Of a stretch of 49,419 nucleotides of DNA, positions 17,484-27,655 are shown piece after piece. Source of the stretch: Pseudomonadota bacterium (GTDB taxonomy: Bacteria > Pseudomonadota > Gammaproteobacteria > Steroidobacterales > Steroidobacteraceae); assembly GCA_021805275.1 (NCBI GenBank), contig JAJZFQ010000175.1:1-49419 (forward strand). Reading direction: 5' to 3'. Position numbers and translations under genes: made by a program. Under the pieces are notes generated by a model that saw nothing but the letters and a program-made list of their open reading frames with translations, ran no database searches and was not told the DNA's origin. Position 1 is the stretch's first letter. The number at the start of each line of letters is the position of its first letter.

Positions 17484-17690
17484 GTGGACGCCGACCCGAT
17501 CGAGCGCCTTGAGACCAAGATCGCCTTCCTGGAGCGCGCGAATGCCGAGCTCAGCGACGTCGTCTTCCGTCAACACCGTGACATCGAGGCGCTACGCGAG
17601 CAGCTGGCCACGTTCGCGGCTCGACTACAGACGCACGAGGAGGACGTCACGCCGCGCACCGCGCAGGACGAGCGGCCACCGCATTACTGA
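17484..17690 (+). CDS. slyX: SlyX family protein
   Basis: This 68-residue coiled-coil protein has the SlyX pattern IERLETKIAFLERANAELSDVVFRQ followed by a second helix (LREQLATFAARLQ) and a C-terminal tail ending PPHY, a SlyX hallmark. Its function is poorly defined; in E. coli the gene lies near slyD. The GTG at 17484 has GGAGAA upstream. It is convergent with the CPBP gene. Confidence 0.9.
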   Translation: MDADPIERLETKIAFLERANAELSDVVFRQHRDIEALREQLATFAARLQTHEEDVTPRTAQDERPPHY

Positions 17691-17707
17691 GGCGCCGGCT
17701 CCTCAGT
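17686..17707. terminator. Hairpin between convergent slyX and CPBP genes
   Basis: ACTGAGG (17686-17692) pairs with CCTCAGT (17701-17707) around an 8-nt loop. The arms include both stop codons, so it could serve either direction. No T-tract is present. Confidence 0.35.
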
Positions 17708-18560
17708 CGAGCACCAGGCGGGCCCGCGCTGCGCTCCATCGCTTCCTGCGCAGGGCGAGAACGATGAACGTCAGCCCGGCCAGCAGGCAGATGAGGACCG
17801 CGACAACTGATGCCTCCGGACCGAATTGCCCGCCGGTGAGCAGGGACGGACCCGCCAGGGAAACCGCCAGGATGCCGCCGGCTCCGTGGTAGCCGGATAC
17901 GGATACCCCGAACAGCCCCCCCTCCGTGAAGTTCCAGCCCAGGTGCAGCCCGATGGGCAGCCAGAGATTGTCACTGTAGGCATAGGCCGCACCGAGCAGC
18001 ACACCGGCCTCCAGCACGATGGCCACGCTCGAGAGTACCGTCGCGCCGGGATTCAGGGCATGGAGCAACCCGAAGATACCCGCCGAGACGACGAGTGCCG
18101 CCGTCGTGCCGAAGCCGTCCACAAGCACCCGGAACAGCCCCCCGCGGAACGTCAGTTCCTCACCGACGGCCGCGATCAGGGCAGCCGCGAGCTGCGGGAA
18201 GACATCGGCGTGCGGGGACAGTCCCCGCCATTGGACAACGCCCAACGCACTGAGCACGCCGAACACCGTCGTGAACAGCGCGGTGCCCACGCCGACCCCG
18301 AGCATCAGCCGGCGCGCGCTGAATCGCGCCTCGAGCGCCTTGCGCCGCTCGAGGACACGCACCAGGCCCCCGTAGAGCGCAATCAGCGCCGCGGCGAGCA
18401 CCGCCGCCCCGCCGAGCACAATCCAGTCACTGCCCCACTCGGGCGCATGGCGCATCAGCACGATGCGCGTCAGCTGGGCGGCGGTATCGCCCGCGAGCAG
18501 CACGATGCCGAAGACGATCAGCCTGACAAACGTCCATCGCCTCACGGCAGTTGTGCTCAT
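17703..18560 (-). CDS. CPBP family intramembrane metalloprotease
   Basis: This 285-residue integral membrane protein of the CAAX protease / bacteriocin-processing (Abi) family has about seven to eight hydrophobic segments. The conserved motifs are present: EELTFRG (EExxxR, about residues 134-140), LLHALNP (catalytic His) and LHLGWNF. Family members are glutamyl or metal-dependent intramembrane proteases; some act in bacteriocin immunity or protein secretion. No bacteriocin or CAAX substrate is visible nearby. Start ATG 18560 (MSTTAVRR) is preferred; 18596 is possible. A TAGAAT box lies about 85 bases upstream. Confidence 0.85.
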   Translation of the reverse strand: MSTTAVRRWTFVRLIVFGIVLLAGDTAAQLTRIVLMRHAPEWGSDWIVLGGAAVLAAALIALYGGLVRVLERRKALEARFSARRLMLGVGVGTALFTTVFGVLSALGVVQWRGLSPHADVFPQLAAALIAAVGEELTFRGGLFRVLVDGFGTTAALVVSAGIFGLLHALNPGATVLSSVAIVLEAGVLLGAAYAYSDNLWLPIGLHLGWNFTEGGLFGVSVSGYHGAGGILAVSLAGPSLLTGGQFGPEASVVAVLICLLAGLTFIVLALRRKRWSAARARLVLD

Positions 18561-18645
18561 ACGCTCATCCGGGCAGTCAGTACGAAGCTGCACCACGTCA
18601 CAGAGGACCGCTCGAGATCACGCGCCCCGCTGACACGGGCACGGA

Positions 18646-18651
18646 ATTCTA
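18646..18651 (-). promoter_or_regulatory. -10-like box upstream of the CPBP gene
   Basis: On the minus strand GCCGTAGAATTCCG contains TAGAAT. It closely resembles the miaB box (GCCGTAAAATTCCG). No -35 consensus is seen. Confidence 0.4.
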
Positions 18652-18726
18652 CGGCACGGGCAGCGGGTTCTCCACGCACCGCGGCAAGCGCCCGCTCGCG
18701 AGGCGCGCCGCCTCGATTGCCGCCGC

Positions 18727-19221
18727 TCAGCCGCGGCAGCGGCCGCTCGGCCGGTCTGCCGGATCGGTCAGGCCGTGCTGCTGCAGCCATCGGCGTGCAT
18801 CCTCGGCATCACGCTCGAACCAGGTGCGCGCGCTGCCGAGACGGAAGCTGTAGCCCCAGGCGTCCATGTCCTCGAACAGCCGCTCGCGGCCCACCCCGGG
18901 CAGGGCGTCGGCGAGCAGCACCTGCAGATAACACACGGCGTTTTCCTCCGCGTCATCGCCCCCGGCATCCGTATCGAGCGCCGCGCGGCGCGCGGGACTC
19001 ATGCAGATGAAGTGACAGGCCTCGTGCAGGATGGAATGCACCGGGGTGTCCGGCCGGACATACAGCCGCTCGGCCCGCAGCCCCGCCTCGCGCTCCCCCC
19101 AGTACGAGCCGGGAATCGGCACCCCCGGGGCGAGTCGCTCGAGCGCCAGGCCGTACCGCCCGAGCAGCGCGGCGAGCGCCGCCGGCGCGAGGCTCTCGAG
19201 CGTGAGCACCGATGCGCTCAC
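18727..19221 (-). CDS. Small HExxH (putative zinc protease-like) protein coupled to lptE
   Basis: I do not recognise a named family. This 164-residue soluble protein has no signal peptide. It contains HEACH (H66-E67-H70) in a hydrophobic helix, followed about 22-23 residues later by Glu residues in AEENAVCYLQ (E92/E93), a layout consistent with a zinc-binding gluzincin-like site (compare SprT or ImmA/IrrE). The C-terminal part (FEDMDAWGYSFRLGSARTWFERDAEDA) is conserved-looking and mixed in charge. The GTG start overlaps the lptE stop (GTGA), so it is translated with lptE and may serve envelope assembly. Activity is inference; no substrate is known. Confidence 0.75.
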   Translation of the reverse strand: MSASVLTLESLAPAALAALLGRYGLALERLAPGVPIPGSYWGEREAGLRAERLYVRPDTPVHSILHEACHFICMSPARRAALDTDAGGDDAEENAVCYLQVLLADALPGVGRERLFEDMDAWGYSFRLGSARTWFERDAEDARRWLQQHGLTDPADRPSGRCRG

Positions 19222-19718
19222 AGCTTGGCGAGGCGGCGCATCACGATGTCGGCGAGATTGCGGCCCATGGCGCCGGTGAGGATGGCCTGCTCGTGCTCGG
19301 TGGCGAGCAGGAGACTCTCGTTGAAGGTGTACGAGCGCGTGGCACTCAGCGTCTGGGGCTCGAGCAGCGTCTTGCCGCCGGCCGACACCGAAAAGCCGAC
19401 CGTGTAGGTCACCTCATACTCGGTTGGCCGGTTGGTGGCCGACACCGACAGGACGCGCCGGCGGACCTGGTCGGTGCGGACCTCGATGACCGCGGAGGCG
19501 CCGGGCGCGCTGTCCTGCGGCCGGGCGCCGGAAATCAGCAGGTCGCGGCGCAGACTCTGCACGAAGTCACTTTGCTGGTTCGAGGCCTCGATGTAGGGAC
19601 GGCGCATCACCGCGGGCAACACCGTGCGTCCCTCCAGGTGAAAGCCACACCCCGCGAGGAGCGCGGTGGCAGCAAGCGCGAGCAGCACGGCAAGCAAGCG
19701 GACGACGGGGAATTTCAC
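19218..19718 (-). CDS. lptE: LPS-assembly lipoprotein LptE
   Basis: LptE is the outer-membrane lipoprotein plug of the LptD translocon, which places LPS on the cell surface. The 166-residue protein has a lipoprotein signal with lipobox LAGC (Cys24) and then GFHLEG, the LptE N-terminal motif. The DLLISGARPQD and LSATRSYTFNESLLLATEHEQAIL segments fit the family. Start ATG 19718, six bases after leuS. In relatives holA comes next; here the next gene is the overlapping HExxH protein. Confidence 0.93.
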   Translation of the reverse strand: MKFPVVRLLAVLLALAATALLAGCGFHLEGRTVLPAVMRRPYIEASNQQSDFVQSLRRDLLISGARPQDSAPGASAVIEVRTDQVRRRVLSVSATNRPTEYEVTYTVGFSVSAGGKTLLEPQTLSATRSYTFNESLLLATEHEQAILTGAMGRNLADIVMRRLAKL

Positions 19719-19724
19719 GGCGGC

Positions 19725-22376
19725 TCACACCACGATGTTGACCAGCTTGCCCGGCACGACGATCACTTTGCGCACCGGCTTGCCGGCGACGAAGCGACTC
19801 ACCTGCTCCTCCCCGAGCGCCACCTCGCGCACCGTGTCTTCATCGGCGCCGGCGGTCACCTGGATGCGCCCGCGCAGCTTGCCGTTGACCTGCACGACCA
19901 GTTCGACCGTCGCCTGCACCAGCGCCGCCGCGTCGAGCACAGGCCAGCGCTCATCCACGACCGCCCGCTCGTGCCCGAGCGCGCGCCACAGCGCGTGACA
20001 GAGGTGCGGGACAATCGGCGCGAGCACCAGCACGATGATCTCGAGTGCCTCCTGGCGCACCGCGCGCGCTGCCGGCGTCTCCTCCTGGAAGCGCCCGACG
20101 GCGTTCAGCAGCTCCATGCAGGCGGCGATCGCGGTGTTGAAGTTACGCCGCCGGCCGATGTCGTCGGTCGCCTTGGCGAGGCCCTGGTGCGCAGCGCGGC
20201 GCAGCGCGCGCTGCGCCGCGCTGAGCCCGTCGAGCTCGAGCCGCGGCGGCGGACCGTGCCGGACGTGCTCGTACACGGCGCTCCAGAGGCGGCGCAGGAA
20301 CCGCGCGGCGCCCTGCACGCCCTCGTCCGACCACTCGAGCGTCTGTTCCGGCGGCGAGGCGAACATCGTGAACAGGCGTGCGGTGTCTGCGCCGTAGCGA
20401 GCCACCAGTCCCTCCGGATCGACGCCGTTGTTCTCGGACTTGGACATCTTGCCGAGCCCGCCGTACTCGACCCGTACGCTCTGCCCGTCGGCGCCCGGGA
20501 CCTCGAAGATCTCCGTCGCGTCGCTCCCGCGCCGGGCACGCACGTCGGCCGGATTGTAGTACCGCCGGCGCCCGTCGGCCGAGACGTTGGAATAGATGTG
20601 ATTGAGCACCATGCCCTGGGTGAGCAGGTTGGTGAAGGGCTCCGCGCAGCTCACCAGACCGAGGTCGCGCATCACCTTGGTCCAGAAGCGCGAATAGAGC
20701 AGGTGCAGGATGGCGTGCTCGATGCCCCCGATGTACTGATCGACCGGCAGCCAGTAATCGGTGCGCGCATCGACCATGGAGGCGGCCTGATCCGGGCAGG
20801 CGTAGCGCAGGTAATACCAGGACGAGTCGACGAACGTGTCCATGGTGTCGGTTTCGCGGCGCGCCGGACGGCCGCAGCGCGGGCACGTGCAGCGGTAAAA
20901 CGCGGCCGACTTGCCGAGCGGATTGCCGCTGCCATCGGGCACCAGGTCCTCCGGCAGCCGCACCGGCAGCTGCGCGTCCGGCACCGGCACCTCGCCGCAG
21001 TGCTCGCAGTGGATCAGCGGGATGGGACAGCCCCAGTAGCGCTGGCGCGAGATGCCCCAGTCGCGCAGGCGGAACTGCACCCGCTTGCGCCCCAAGCCGC
21101 GCTGCTCGAGCGCCGCGCTGATCGCATCCACCGCACTCTGGAAGGTGAGGCCCGAGAACTCCCCGGAATCCACCGTGATTCCGTGCTCCCCATAGGCGGC
21201 GATCCAGGGTGCCTCGATGCGCTCGTAGGCGCCGCTCGAGGAGCGCACCACCATGGCAACCGGCAGGCCGTGGCGTCCGGCGAACTCCAAGTCGCGCTCA
21301 TCGTGGGCCGGCACACCCATCACCGCGCCCTCGCCGTAACCCATCAGCACATAGTTGGCGACCCAGACCTCGATCGGCTTGCCGGTGAAGGGGTGCAGCA
21401 CGTGCAGCCCGGTCGGCATGCCCTTCTTCACCTGCGTGGCCACGTCCGCTTCCATGACGCTGCCGCGGCGGCACTCCTCGATGAAGGCCGCAAGCTCGGG
21501 ACGAGCGACGGCGGCAGCGAGCGCCACCGGATGCTCCGCGGCCACGGCCATGAAGGTGACGCCGAAGAGTGTGTCGACGCGCGTGGTGAAGACCTTCAGG
21601 GCCCCCCGCGCCCCGATCGCGGCGCTGGTGTCGGGCGCGTACGGAAAGGCGACCTCGCAGCCCTCGCTGCGACCGATCCAGTTGGCCTGCATCAGCTTGA
21701 CGCGCTCGGGCCAGCCGGGCAGCTGATCCAGATCGCCGAGCAGCTCCTCGGCGTAGCGCGTGATGTTGAGGTAGTACATCGGGATCTCGCGCTTCTCGAT
21801 CAGCGCCCCGGTGCGCCAGCCCCGCCCCTCGATCACCTGCTCGTTGGCGAGCACGGTCTGATCGAGCGGATCCCAGTTGACCACTCCGGTCTTGCGGTAG
21901 GCGATGCCCTTCTCCAGCATGCGCAGGAACAGCCACTGGTTCCAGTGGTAGTAGGTCGGATCGCAGGTCGCGAGCTCGCGACTCCAGTCGATGCCGAAGC
22001 CGAGCGATTTCAGCTGCTGGCGCATGTACTGAATGTTCTGGCGCGTCCAGCGCGCCGGCGGCACGCCGTTGCTCATGGCGGCATTCTCGGCCGGCAGGCC
22101 GAAGGCGTCCCAGCCCATCGGCTGCAGCACGTTGCGGCCCTGCATGCGCATGAAGCGCGCCAGCACATCGCCGATGGTGTAGTTGCGCACATGGCCCATG
22201 TGCAGCCGCCCGGACGGGTAGGGGAACATCGACAGGCAGTAGAACTTCTCCCGCCCCGGCTCCTCGCGCACCTGGAACGTCCGGTGCTCGTCCCAATACT
22301 GCTGCGCGGCGCGCTCTACGGCCGCCGGATCGTAGCTCTCTTCCATCGGACAATGGCCTGGTTTGTCTGTGCTCAT
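19725..22376 (-). CDS. leuS: Leucyl-tRNA synthetase
   Basis: This class I synthetase charges tRNA-Leu. The 883-residue protein is of normal bacterial length. The HIGH-type motif HMGH is at residues 59-62, the KMSKS motif is intact ([10 protein letters not shown]), and the CP1 editing domain with its Thr-rich and GVPAHDERD segments is present. A zinc-like cluster [22 protein letters not shown] lies before the catalytic C-half. Start ATG 22376; ATG 22346 is possible. A TACAAT box lies upstream, inside the end of lnt, so leuS may have its own promoter as well as read-through. Confidence 0.97.
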   Translation of the reverse strand: MSTDKPGHCPMEESYDPAAVERAAQQYWDEHRTFQVREEPGREKFYCLSMFPYPSGRLHMGHVRNYTIGDVLARFMRMQGRNVLQPMGWDAFGLPAENAAMSNGVPPARWTRQNIQYMRQQLKSLGFGIDWSRELATCDPTYYHWNQWLFLRMLEKGIAYRKTGVVNWDPLDQTVLANEQVIEGRGWRTGALIEKREIPMYYLNITRYAEELLGDLDQLPGWPERVKLMQANWIGRSEGCEVAFPYAPDTSAAIGARGALKVFTTRVDTLFGVTFMAVAAEHPVALAAAVARPELAAFIEECRRGSVMEADVATQVKKGMPTGLHVLHPFTGKPIEVWVANYVLMGYGEGAVMGVPAHDERDLEFAGRHGLPVAMVVRSSSGAYERIEAPWIAAYGEHGITVDSGEFSGLTFQSAVDAISAALEQRGLGRKRVQFRLRDWGISRQRYWGCPIPLIHCEHCGEVPVPDAQLPVRLPEDLVPDGSGNPLGKSAAFYRCTCPRCGRPARRETDTMDTFVDSSWYYLRYACPDQAASMVDARTDYWLPVDQYIGGIEHAILHLLYSRFWTKVMRDLGLVSCAEPFTNLLTQGMVLNHIYSNVSADGRRRYYNPADVRARRGSDATEIFEVPGADGQSVRVEYGGLGKMSKSENNGVDPEGLVARYGADTARLFTMFASPPEQTLEWSDEGVQGAARFLRRLWSAVYEHVRHGPPPRLELDGLSAAQRALRRAAHQGLAKATDDIGRRRNFNTAIAACMELLNAVGRFQEETPAARAVRQEALEIIVLVLAPIVPHLCHALWRALGHERAVVDERWPVLDAAALVQATVELVVQVNGKLRGRIQVTAGADEDTVREVALGEEQVSRFVAGKPVRKVIVVPGKLVNIVV

Positions 22377-22408
22377 CGGTGCTGGATGGCGGCGCGATCC
22401 GCCGCGCG

Positions 22409-23974
22409 TTACGGGCGGCTCATTGTACGGCGCCGCTCGGACCGCCGCAGCGCGAACGCAGCGGCCGCCGCCGCGCCCGCCAGCAGCACGGCGAGCCCGT
22501 TGCCGAGGCGCGCGAACGGCGTCATTCCGCTCATGGGAGTCACCGCCGAGTGCAGCACGACCTGTCGCATGGCCGGCGCGCGCGCGAGGACCTCGCCGCG
22601 CGCGTCGATGACGCCGCTGATGCCGTCATCGGTGGCGACAATCATGTAGCGCCCCTCCTCGCGCGAGCGCATCCGCGCCATCTGAAACTGCTGGTCGAGC
22701 TCGGAGCTGTCGTCGAACCACGCATCGTCCGTGACGTTAACCAGCGCGTTCGCCTGCGGCAGCATGTGCAGCATGTAACCACCGTACGCCACCTCGTAGC
22801 AGACGGTCGCGCCGAGCTCGAGCCCGGCCACCGGCAAAGGCTTCTGGTGCCTGCCGCCGGCGGCGAAGCTCGCCGACGGGAGGTTCATCCGCGCGAGCCA
22901 GCGCAGCACGAAGCGCGGCAGGGGGATGGTCTCGACGAGCGGCACCAGATGGCTCTTGTCGTACCAGCTCGCCTGCCGACCGAGCGCCAGGATGGAATTG
23001 TAGTAATTTCCCGAGGACGACTCGCGCAGCACGCCGAGCACGAGCGCCGAGCCGTGGGCGCGCGCCGCCCGATCCAGGCGGGCCACGTACGGGAACAGGT
23101 TGTTCACCAGGTCCGGCAGCGCGGATTCCGGCCAGACGATCAGGCGCGTGCCGAACGCCGATTCGGTCATGCGCTGGTAGCGCTCGAGAATCCGCCCGGA
23201 GCGCCCGTCCTGCCACTTTTCCTCCTGCGGGATGTTGGCCTGCACGATGGCCACCGAGACCGCCGGGCCAGAGGGATGGGTCCAGGCGATCGTTCCGAGT
23301 CCGGCGGCGGCCAGCCACGGTACGAGCAGCACGGCCGCCGCGATGATCCGCACGTGTCGTGAACCACGCAGCAGCGCCACCAGCGCCCCGGCGCTCGTGA
23401 GCAACACGAGGCTGACGCCATACACCCCGCCGAGCGGCGCGAAGTTCGCGAGCAGCGTGTCGGTCTGGGTGTAACCGAGCGTCAGCCAGGGGAATCCCGA
23501 CAGCAGCCAGCCGCGCAGCCACTCGACCAGCAGCCACACGCCCGGGGCGCCGAGCAGCCAGCGGGCCGGCCCGGCCGGAAAGACGCGCACCACGGCGTAG
23601 CCCGTGAGGGCGTGGTAGGCGGCCATCAGGCCGATCAGTCCGAGCGTCGCCAGCAGGGCGAGCCACACCGGGGCGTCCAGATGGATGGCGTGGTAGAGCC
23701 AGTCAGTGCCGACGGCAAACAGGCCGAACCCGAACCAGAAGCCCAGCCACGCCGCCCGCGGCGCCGAGGCGCGCTCCCACAGCCCGATCAGCACCGCGGG
23801 GCAGAGCAGCCCGAACGGCCACCACCCCGCGGGCGCGAAGGCCAGGGCGAGCAGCGCCCCGGCGCCGAGCGCGACGGCATACGGCACAAGCACCTCCCGC
23901 GCCTGCGGGGCGAACCGCGCGCGAACCGCGCGGCACGCGCGGGCCGCGAGCCCCGGCGCTCGATCGCCGGTCAA
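22409..23974 (-). CDS. lnt: Apolipoprotein N-acyltransferase
   Basis: Lnt adds the third acyl chain to outer-membrane lipoproteins in the inner membrane. The 521-residue protein has about six N-terminal membrane segments, then a nitrilase-like periplasmic domain with E283 (WPESALP), K340 (YDKSHLVP) and C392 (VCYE) in the expected order, and a final membrane helix. The stretch after the triad, [25 protein letters not shown] and then TDDGISG, is more divergent than usual (compare HLQMARMRALE and T(N/D)NGITA). The start is the TTG at 23974, overlapping the corC stop (TTGA); a GTG near residue 28 would be an alternative. It processes lipoproteins such as LptE, encoded downstream. Confidence 0.93.
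   Translation of the reverse strand: MTGDRAPGLAARACRAVRARFAPQAREVLVPYAVALGAGALLALAFAPAGWWPFGLLCPAVLIGLWERASAPRAAWLGFWFGFGLFAVGTDWLYHAIHLDAPVWLALLATLGLIGLMAAYHALTGYAVVRVFPAGPARWLLGAPGVWLLVEWLRGWLLSGFPWLTLGYTQTDTLLANFAPLGGVYGVSLVLLTSAGALVALLRGSRHVRIIAAAVLLVPWLAAAGLGTIAWTHPSGPAVSVAIVQANIPQEEKWQDGRSGRILERYQRMTESAFGTRLIVWPESALPDLVNNLFPYVARLDRAARAHGSALVLGVLRESSSGNYYNSILALGRQASWYDKSHLVPLVETIPLPRFVLRWLARMNLPSASFAAGGRHQKPLPVAGLELGATVCYEVAYGGYMLHMLPQANALVNVTDDAWFDDSSELDQQFQMARMRSREEGRYMIVATDDGISGVIDARGEVLARAPAMRQVVLHSAVTPMSGMTPFARLGNGLAVLLAGAAAAAAFALRRSERRRTMSRP
22422..22427 (-). promoter_or_regulatory. -10-like box of leuS inside lnt
   Basis: On the minus strand GCCGTACAATGAGC contains TACAAT, about 45 bases before the leuS ATG and overlapping the 3' end of lnt. 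It matches the recurrent motif of this window. Confidence 0.4.
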
Positions 23975-24837
23975 ACAGCCGACTCCGGTTCGCGCGGCAG
24001 GTTCGCGCCCGTGGGCAACACGACCCGCAACGCATCGATGCGCCGCCGGTCCGCCCGCGTGATGCGGAACTCAAAGCCCTCGATGGTGACCGCCTCGCCG
24101 CGGCGCGGCAGGCGGCCGAAGCGGCGCATCAACAGTCCCGCCACGGTCTCGAACCCCTGCTCCTCGGGCAGCCGCGCCCCGAAGAACTCGTTGAACTCCT
24201 CGATCCGGGTCACACCACGCACCAGGTACTGGCGGTCCGCCTCCTTGCGGATGTTCTGGTCGTCCTCGACGTCGAACTCGTCGTCGATTTCCCCGACGAT
24301 CTGCTCGATGACGTCCTCAATGGTGATCAGTCCGGCAACGCCGCCGTATTCGTCAACCACGATGGCCATGTGTTGGCGATTGCCGCGGAACTCCTTCAAC
24401 AGCACGTCGAGCCGCTTCGACTCGGGCACGAACACCGCCGGGCGCATGTACTCGCGGATGTCGAACCGCTCGGACTCCTCCTGACCGCACAGACGCAGCA
24501 GGTCCTTGGCCAGCAGAATCCCCGCGATATCGTCCCGGTCCTCATCGAGCACGGGAAAGCGGGAGTGTCCGGACTCCACCACGATCGGCAGGATGCGCCT
24601 GACCGGATCGTCGCGCTGCACGCAGACCATCTGCGCGCGCGGCACCATGACATCGCGGGCGTGCAGGTCCGAGACCGCAAGCACGCCCTCGATCATGGTC
24701 AGCGCATCGGCCTGGAACAGACCGCGCTCGCGCGCCTCGCGCAGCAGCTTAAGCAGGTCCTGGCGGTCGCGCGGCTCGGCGGCGAACGTCCGCCACAGCC
24801 GCTTCAACCACTGGCGCGTCTCCCCTGGCGACCTCAT
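23971..24837 (-). CDS. corC: CorC/YbeX family CBS-domain protein
   Basis: This 288-residue cytosolic protein has two CBS domains (start DVMVPRAQMVCV, and the second with HMAIVVDEYGGVAGLITIEDVIEQIVGEIDDEFD) and a C-terminal CorC/HlyC domain (FETVAGLLMRRFGRLP). The family is linked to magnesium and cobalt efflux and to ribosome homeostasis. Start ATG 24837 overlaps the ybeY stop (ATGA). The gene order phoH-ybeY-corC-lnt is the standard one. Confidence 0.94.
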   Translation of the reverse strand: MRSPGETRQWLKRLWRTFAAEPRDRQDLLKLLREARERGLFQADALTMIEGVLAVSDLHARDVMVPRAQMVCVQRDDPVRRILPIVVESGHSRFPVLDEDRDDIAGILLAKDLLRLCGQEESERFDIREYMRPAVFVPESKRLDVLLKEFRGNRQHMAIVVDEYGGVAGLITIEDVIEQIVGEIDDEFDVEDDQNIRKEADRQYLVRGVTRIEEFNEFFGARLPEEQGFETVAGLLMRRFGRLPRRGEAVTIEGFEFRITRADRRRIDALRVVLPTGANLPREPESAV

Positions 24838-25328
24838 CGCGCGCTCCGGTACGGGTTGGCAAAGCCAATCGCGCGCAGTACCGCGATCTCGCGCCGCTCC
24901 ATGCGCCGCGCGTGCGGCTCGTGCTCGTGGTCGTACCCGATCAGGTGCAGCGCGCCGTGCACCACCAGGTGCGCCCAATGCGCGCGTAGCGGTTTGCCCT
25001 GCTCGAGTGCCTCGGCGCGCACGACCGCCGCGCAGATGACCAGATCCCCGAGCGGATGCTCGGCGCCGCGCGTGCGCGATGGCAGGGGCGCGGCGGGAAA
25101 CGACAGCACGTTCGTGGCCTTGTCCTTGCCGCGGTAGCGGGCATTGAGGCGGCGGCTTTCGGCCGGACCGACTACGCGTACGCCGATCTCCCGGCCGGCC
25201 GCGTGCCGGCCGAGCGCACGCCCGGCCCAGCAGGCGATGTCGGCATCGCGCGGCGCCCAGGCGCGCACGCGACGTTGCACGTCGAGCTGCACCGGAGGCG
25301 GCCGGAAAGGGATGCGCGCAGCCGGCAT
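24834..25328 (-). CDS. ybeY: Endoribonuclease / rRNA maturation factor YbeY
   Basis: This zinc-dependent factor acts in 16S rRNA 3'-end processing and ribosome quality control. The 164-residue protein has the signature HGALHLIGYDH (H124, H128, H134) and the NVLSFP motif with a conserved Arg and Asn upstream (LNARYRGKDKATN). The start overlaps the last base of phoH, and the end overlaps corC. Confidence 0.95.
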   Translation of the reverse strand: MPAARIPFRPPPVQLDVQRRVRAWAPRDADIACWAGRALGRHAAGREIGVRVVGPAESRRLNARYRGKDKATNVLSFPAAPLPSRTRGAEHPLGDLVICAAVVRAEALEQGKPLRAHWAHLVVHGALHLIGYDHEHEPHARRMERREIAVLRAIGFANPYRSAR

Positions 25329-26311
25329 CAGGACGGATCCCCCTGGCGAGGGCTGCCCGAGCGCGACTCGTACGCCTGCACGATGCGCTGCACCAGCGCG
25401 TGGCGCACGACGTCGCGCGCATCGAAGAACGTGAAGGCCACGCCCTCGACACCGCGCAGCACGTCGATGACATGGCTCAGGCCCGACTGGCGTCCGGGCG
25501 GCAGGTCGGTCTGGGTGACATCGCCGGTGACCACGGCCTTGGAGCCGAAGCCGATGCGGGTGAGAAACATCTTCATCTGCTCGACGGTGGTGTTCTGCGC
25601 CTCATCGAGAATGATGAACGAATCATTGAGCGACCGGCCGCGCATGAAGGCGAGCGGCGCCACTTCGATCACGTTGCGCTCGATGAAGCGCGAGACCCGG
25701 TCGAACCCGAGCATCTCGTAGAGCGCGTCGTACATCGGCCGCAAGTAGGGGTCGACCTTCTGGGTCAGATCGCCGGGCAGAAAGCCGAGCCGCTCGCCGG
25801 CCTCCACCGCCGGACGCACCAGCACCACGCGGCGGATGGCCTCGGCCTGTAGCGACTCGACCGCGCAGGCGACCGCGAGGTAGGTCTTGCCGGTACCGGC
25901 CGGTCCGATGCCGAACGTCAGGTCGTGCGAGCGGATGTGGGCGAGATACTGGCGCTGATGGTGTCCGCGGGCGCGCAGCCCGCCGCGCGGCAGACGGATC
26001 GCCGAGTCCGCTTCGGGGCTCTCCGGGGCGCGCCCCGACTCGTGCTCGCGCAGCGCCAGGTGCACCCGCTCGGGCGTCACCTCCTCGCGCTTGGCGAGCG
26101 CGAACAGCTCGCGCAGCGTCTGCTCGGCGCTGTCGGCGCGTGCGCCGAGCACCCGGAAGCTGTCCCCGCGCCGGCGGATCTGCACGTCGAGCCGTGCCTC
26201 GAGCAGGCGCAGATTCTCATCGAGCGGTCCGCACAGGTTGGCGAGTCGCGCATTGTCCGCCGGCTCCAGGGCGAACTCGCGCGGCGCGTCGATTGCGCTC
26301 ACTGACACCAC
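25328..26311 (-). CDS. ybeZ: PhoH-family ATPase (YbeZ)
   Basis: This 327-residue PhoH-like protein has an N-terminal KH-like domain and an ATPase domain with Walker A GPAGTGKT (136-143) and Walker [10 protein letters not shown] (233-241). YbeZ works with YbeY in RNA metabolism and ribosome maturation. The GTG at 26311 overlaps the end of miaB by 13 bases; a later GTG (residue 4) would remove most of that overlap. Confidence 0.94.
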   Translation of the reverse strand: MVSVSAIDAPREFALEPADNARLANLCGPLDENLRLLEARLDVQIRRRGDSFRVLGARADSAEQTLRELFALAKREEVTPERVHLALREHESGRAPESPEADSAIRLPRGGLRARGHHQRQYLAHIRSHDLTFGIGPAGTGKTYLAVACAVESLQAEAIRRVVLVRPAVEAGERLGFLPGDLTQKVDPYLRPMYDALYEMLGFDRVSRFIERNVIEVAPLAFMRGRSLNDSFIILDEAQNTTVEQMKMFLTRIGFGSKAVVTGDVTQTDLPPGRQSGLSHVIDVLRGVEGVAFTFFDARDVVRHALVQRIVQAYESRSGSPRQGDPS

Positions 26312-27630
26312 CGCCCGCGCAGACTGTGCGGCCTCGCCGCCGTGACGGCGACCGCGGCGAATCGACCGATCAACTCGGCAGGACCGGCGAAATTGATCCA
26401 GCGGTTGTTCTCGGTGCGCCCGGCGAGCTCGCGCGCATCGCGCTTGGCCGCACGGGCGACCAGCACGCGCTGCACACTGCCGACCATCGCCTCGCTGATG
26501 CGCAGCGCCTGCGCATCGAGCAGCGCCTGCAGCCGCTTCAGGCGTTCGTGCTTGACCGCCTCGGGCGTCTCATCGGCCAGCGCCGCCGCGGGCGTGCCCG
26601 GGCGGCGGCTGTAGAGAAAGCTGAAGGACTGGTCGAGGTCCGCATCGCGCACCAGCGCGAGCGTCGCCGCGAAATCCCGCTCGCTCTCCCCGGGGAAGCC
26701 GACGATGAGGTCCGTGGAGATGCTGATGTCGGCTCGAACGGCGCGCAACCGGCGCACTTTGTCCTTGAATTCGAGCGCGGTGTAGCCGCGCTTCATCAGC
26801 GCGAGCACCCGGTCCGAGCCGCTCTGCACCGGCAGGTGCAAGTGGTTGGCGAGCTTCGGGACGTTGGCGTACGCCTCGATGAGGCTGTCGTCGAATTCCA
26901 GCGGGTGCGAGGTGGTGAAGCGGATGCGCTCGACCTCGGGCAGCGCCGCGACGTGATGAATCAACGTGGCGAGATCGACCTCGGCCCCGTCGCTCATCGC
27001 TCCGGCATAGGCGTTGACGTTCTGGCCGAGCAGCGTCACTTCGCGCACCCCTTGCGCGGTGAGCGCTCGCACCTCCTCGAGCACCGACTCGAGCGTCCGG
27101 CTGACTTCCTCGCCCCGCGTGTACGGCACGATGCAGAAGCTGCAGTACTTGGAACACCCCTCCATGATGGACACGAACGCCGAGCTGCCCGCCACGCGCG
27201 GCGCGGGCAAGTGGTCGAACTTCTCGATCTCCGGGAAGCTCACGTCCACCTGCGAGCGCCCCGTGCGCCGCAGCGCCGCGATCATCTGCGGCAGGCGGTG
27301 CAACGTCTGCGGGCCGAACACCAGATCGACGAACGGCGCGCGCGCCGTGATGGCCTCGCCCTCCTGGCTGGCGACGCAGCCGCCGACGCCGATGAGCACC
27401 TCGGGACGTCGGGCCTTCAGAGCGCGCCATTCTCCGAGCAGCGAGAACACCTTCTCCTGCGCCTTCTCGCGCACCGAGCAGGTGTTCATCAACAGCACAT
27501 CGGCCGCGGCGGGATCCTCGGTCGGCGTCAGGCCCACGCCCGCACGCAGCACGTCGGCCATGCGGGCGGAGTCGTACTCGTTCATCTGGCAGCCGAAGGT
27601 CTTGATGTAGTAGTGGCGGGACATGGGCAC
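26299..27630 (-). CDS. miaB: tRNA-2-methylthio-N6-dimethylallyladenosine synthase MiaB
   Basis: This radical-SAM methylthiotransferase modifies i6A37 in tRNAs. The 443-residue protein has the N-terminal UPF0004 domain with three cluster cysteines (C14, C51, C85), the radical-SAM triad C159-C163-C166 (CSKYCSFC) and a C-terminal TRAM domain ([16 protein letters not shown]). It is the first gene of the long minus-strand run to leuS-lptE. Start ATG 27630, or 27624 (MSRHYY). Confidence 0.96.
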   Translation of the reverse strand: MPMSRHYYIKTFGCQMNEYDSARMADVLRAGVGLTPTEDPAAADVLLMNTCSVREKAQEKVFSLLGEWRALKARRPEVLIGVGGCVASQEGEAITARAPFVDLVFGPQTLHRLPQMIAALRRTGRSQVDVSFPEIEKFDHLPAPRVAGSSAFVSIMEGCSKYCSFCIVPYTRGEEVSRTLESVLEEVRALTAQGVREVTLLGQNVNAYAGAMSDGAEVDLATLIHHVAALPEVERIRFTTSHPLEFDDSLIEAYANVPKLANHLHLPVQSGSDRVLALMKRGYTALEFKDKVRRLRAVRADISISTDLIVGFPGESERDFAATLALVRDADLDQSFSFLYSRRPGTPAAALADETPEAVKHERLKRLQALLDAQALRISEAMVGSVQRVLVARAAKRDARELAGRTENNRWINFAGPAELIGRFAAVAVTAARPHSLRGRWCQ

Positions 27631-27649
27631 TTAAGTCAGGGGAAGCGGA

Positions 27650-27655
27650 ATTTTA
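27650..27655 (-). promoter_or_regulatory. -10-like box of miaB
   Basis: On the minus strand GCCGTAAAATTCCG contains TAAAAT, 19 bases before the miaB ATG. A second possible promoter lies upstream: TTGAAT (27723-27728), a 17-bp spacer and TTTCAT (27700-27705), inside an AT-rich island at 27697-27745. Confidence 0.45.

Noticed and set aside
19212..22649. Open frame of 1145 codons on the plus strand opposite leuS
   Set aside because: It is a mirror of leuS caused by high GC at third positions. The plus-strand product is Arg/His/Gln-rich without domains, while leuS has full synthetase motifs.
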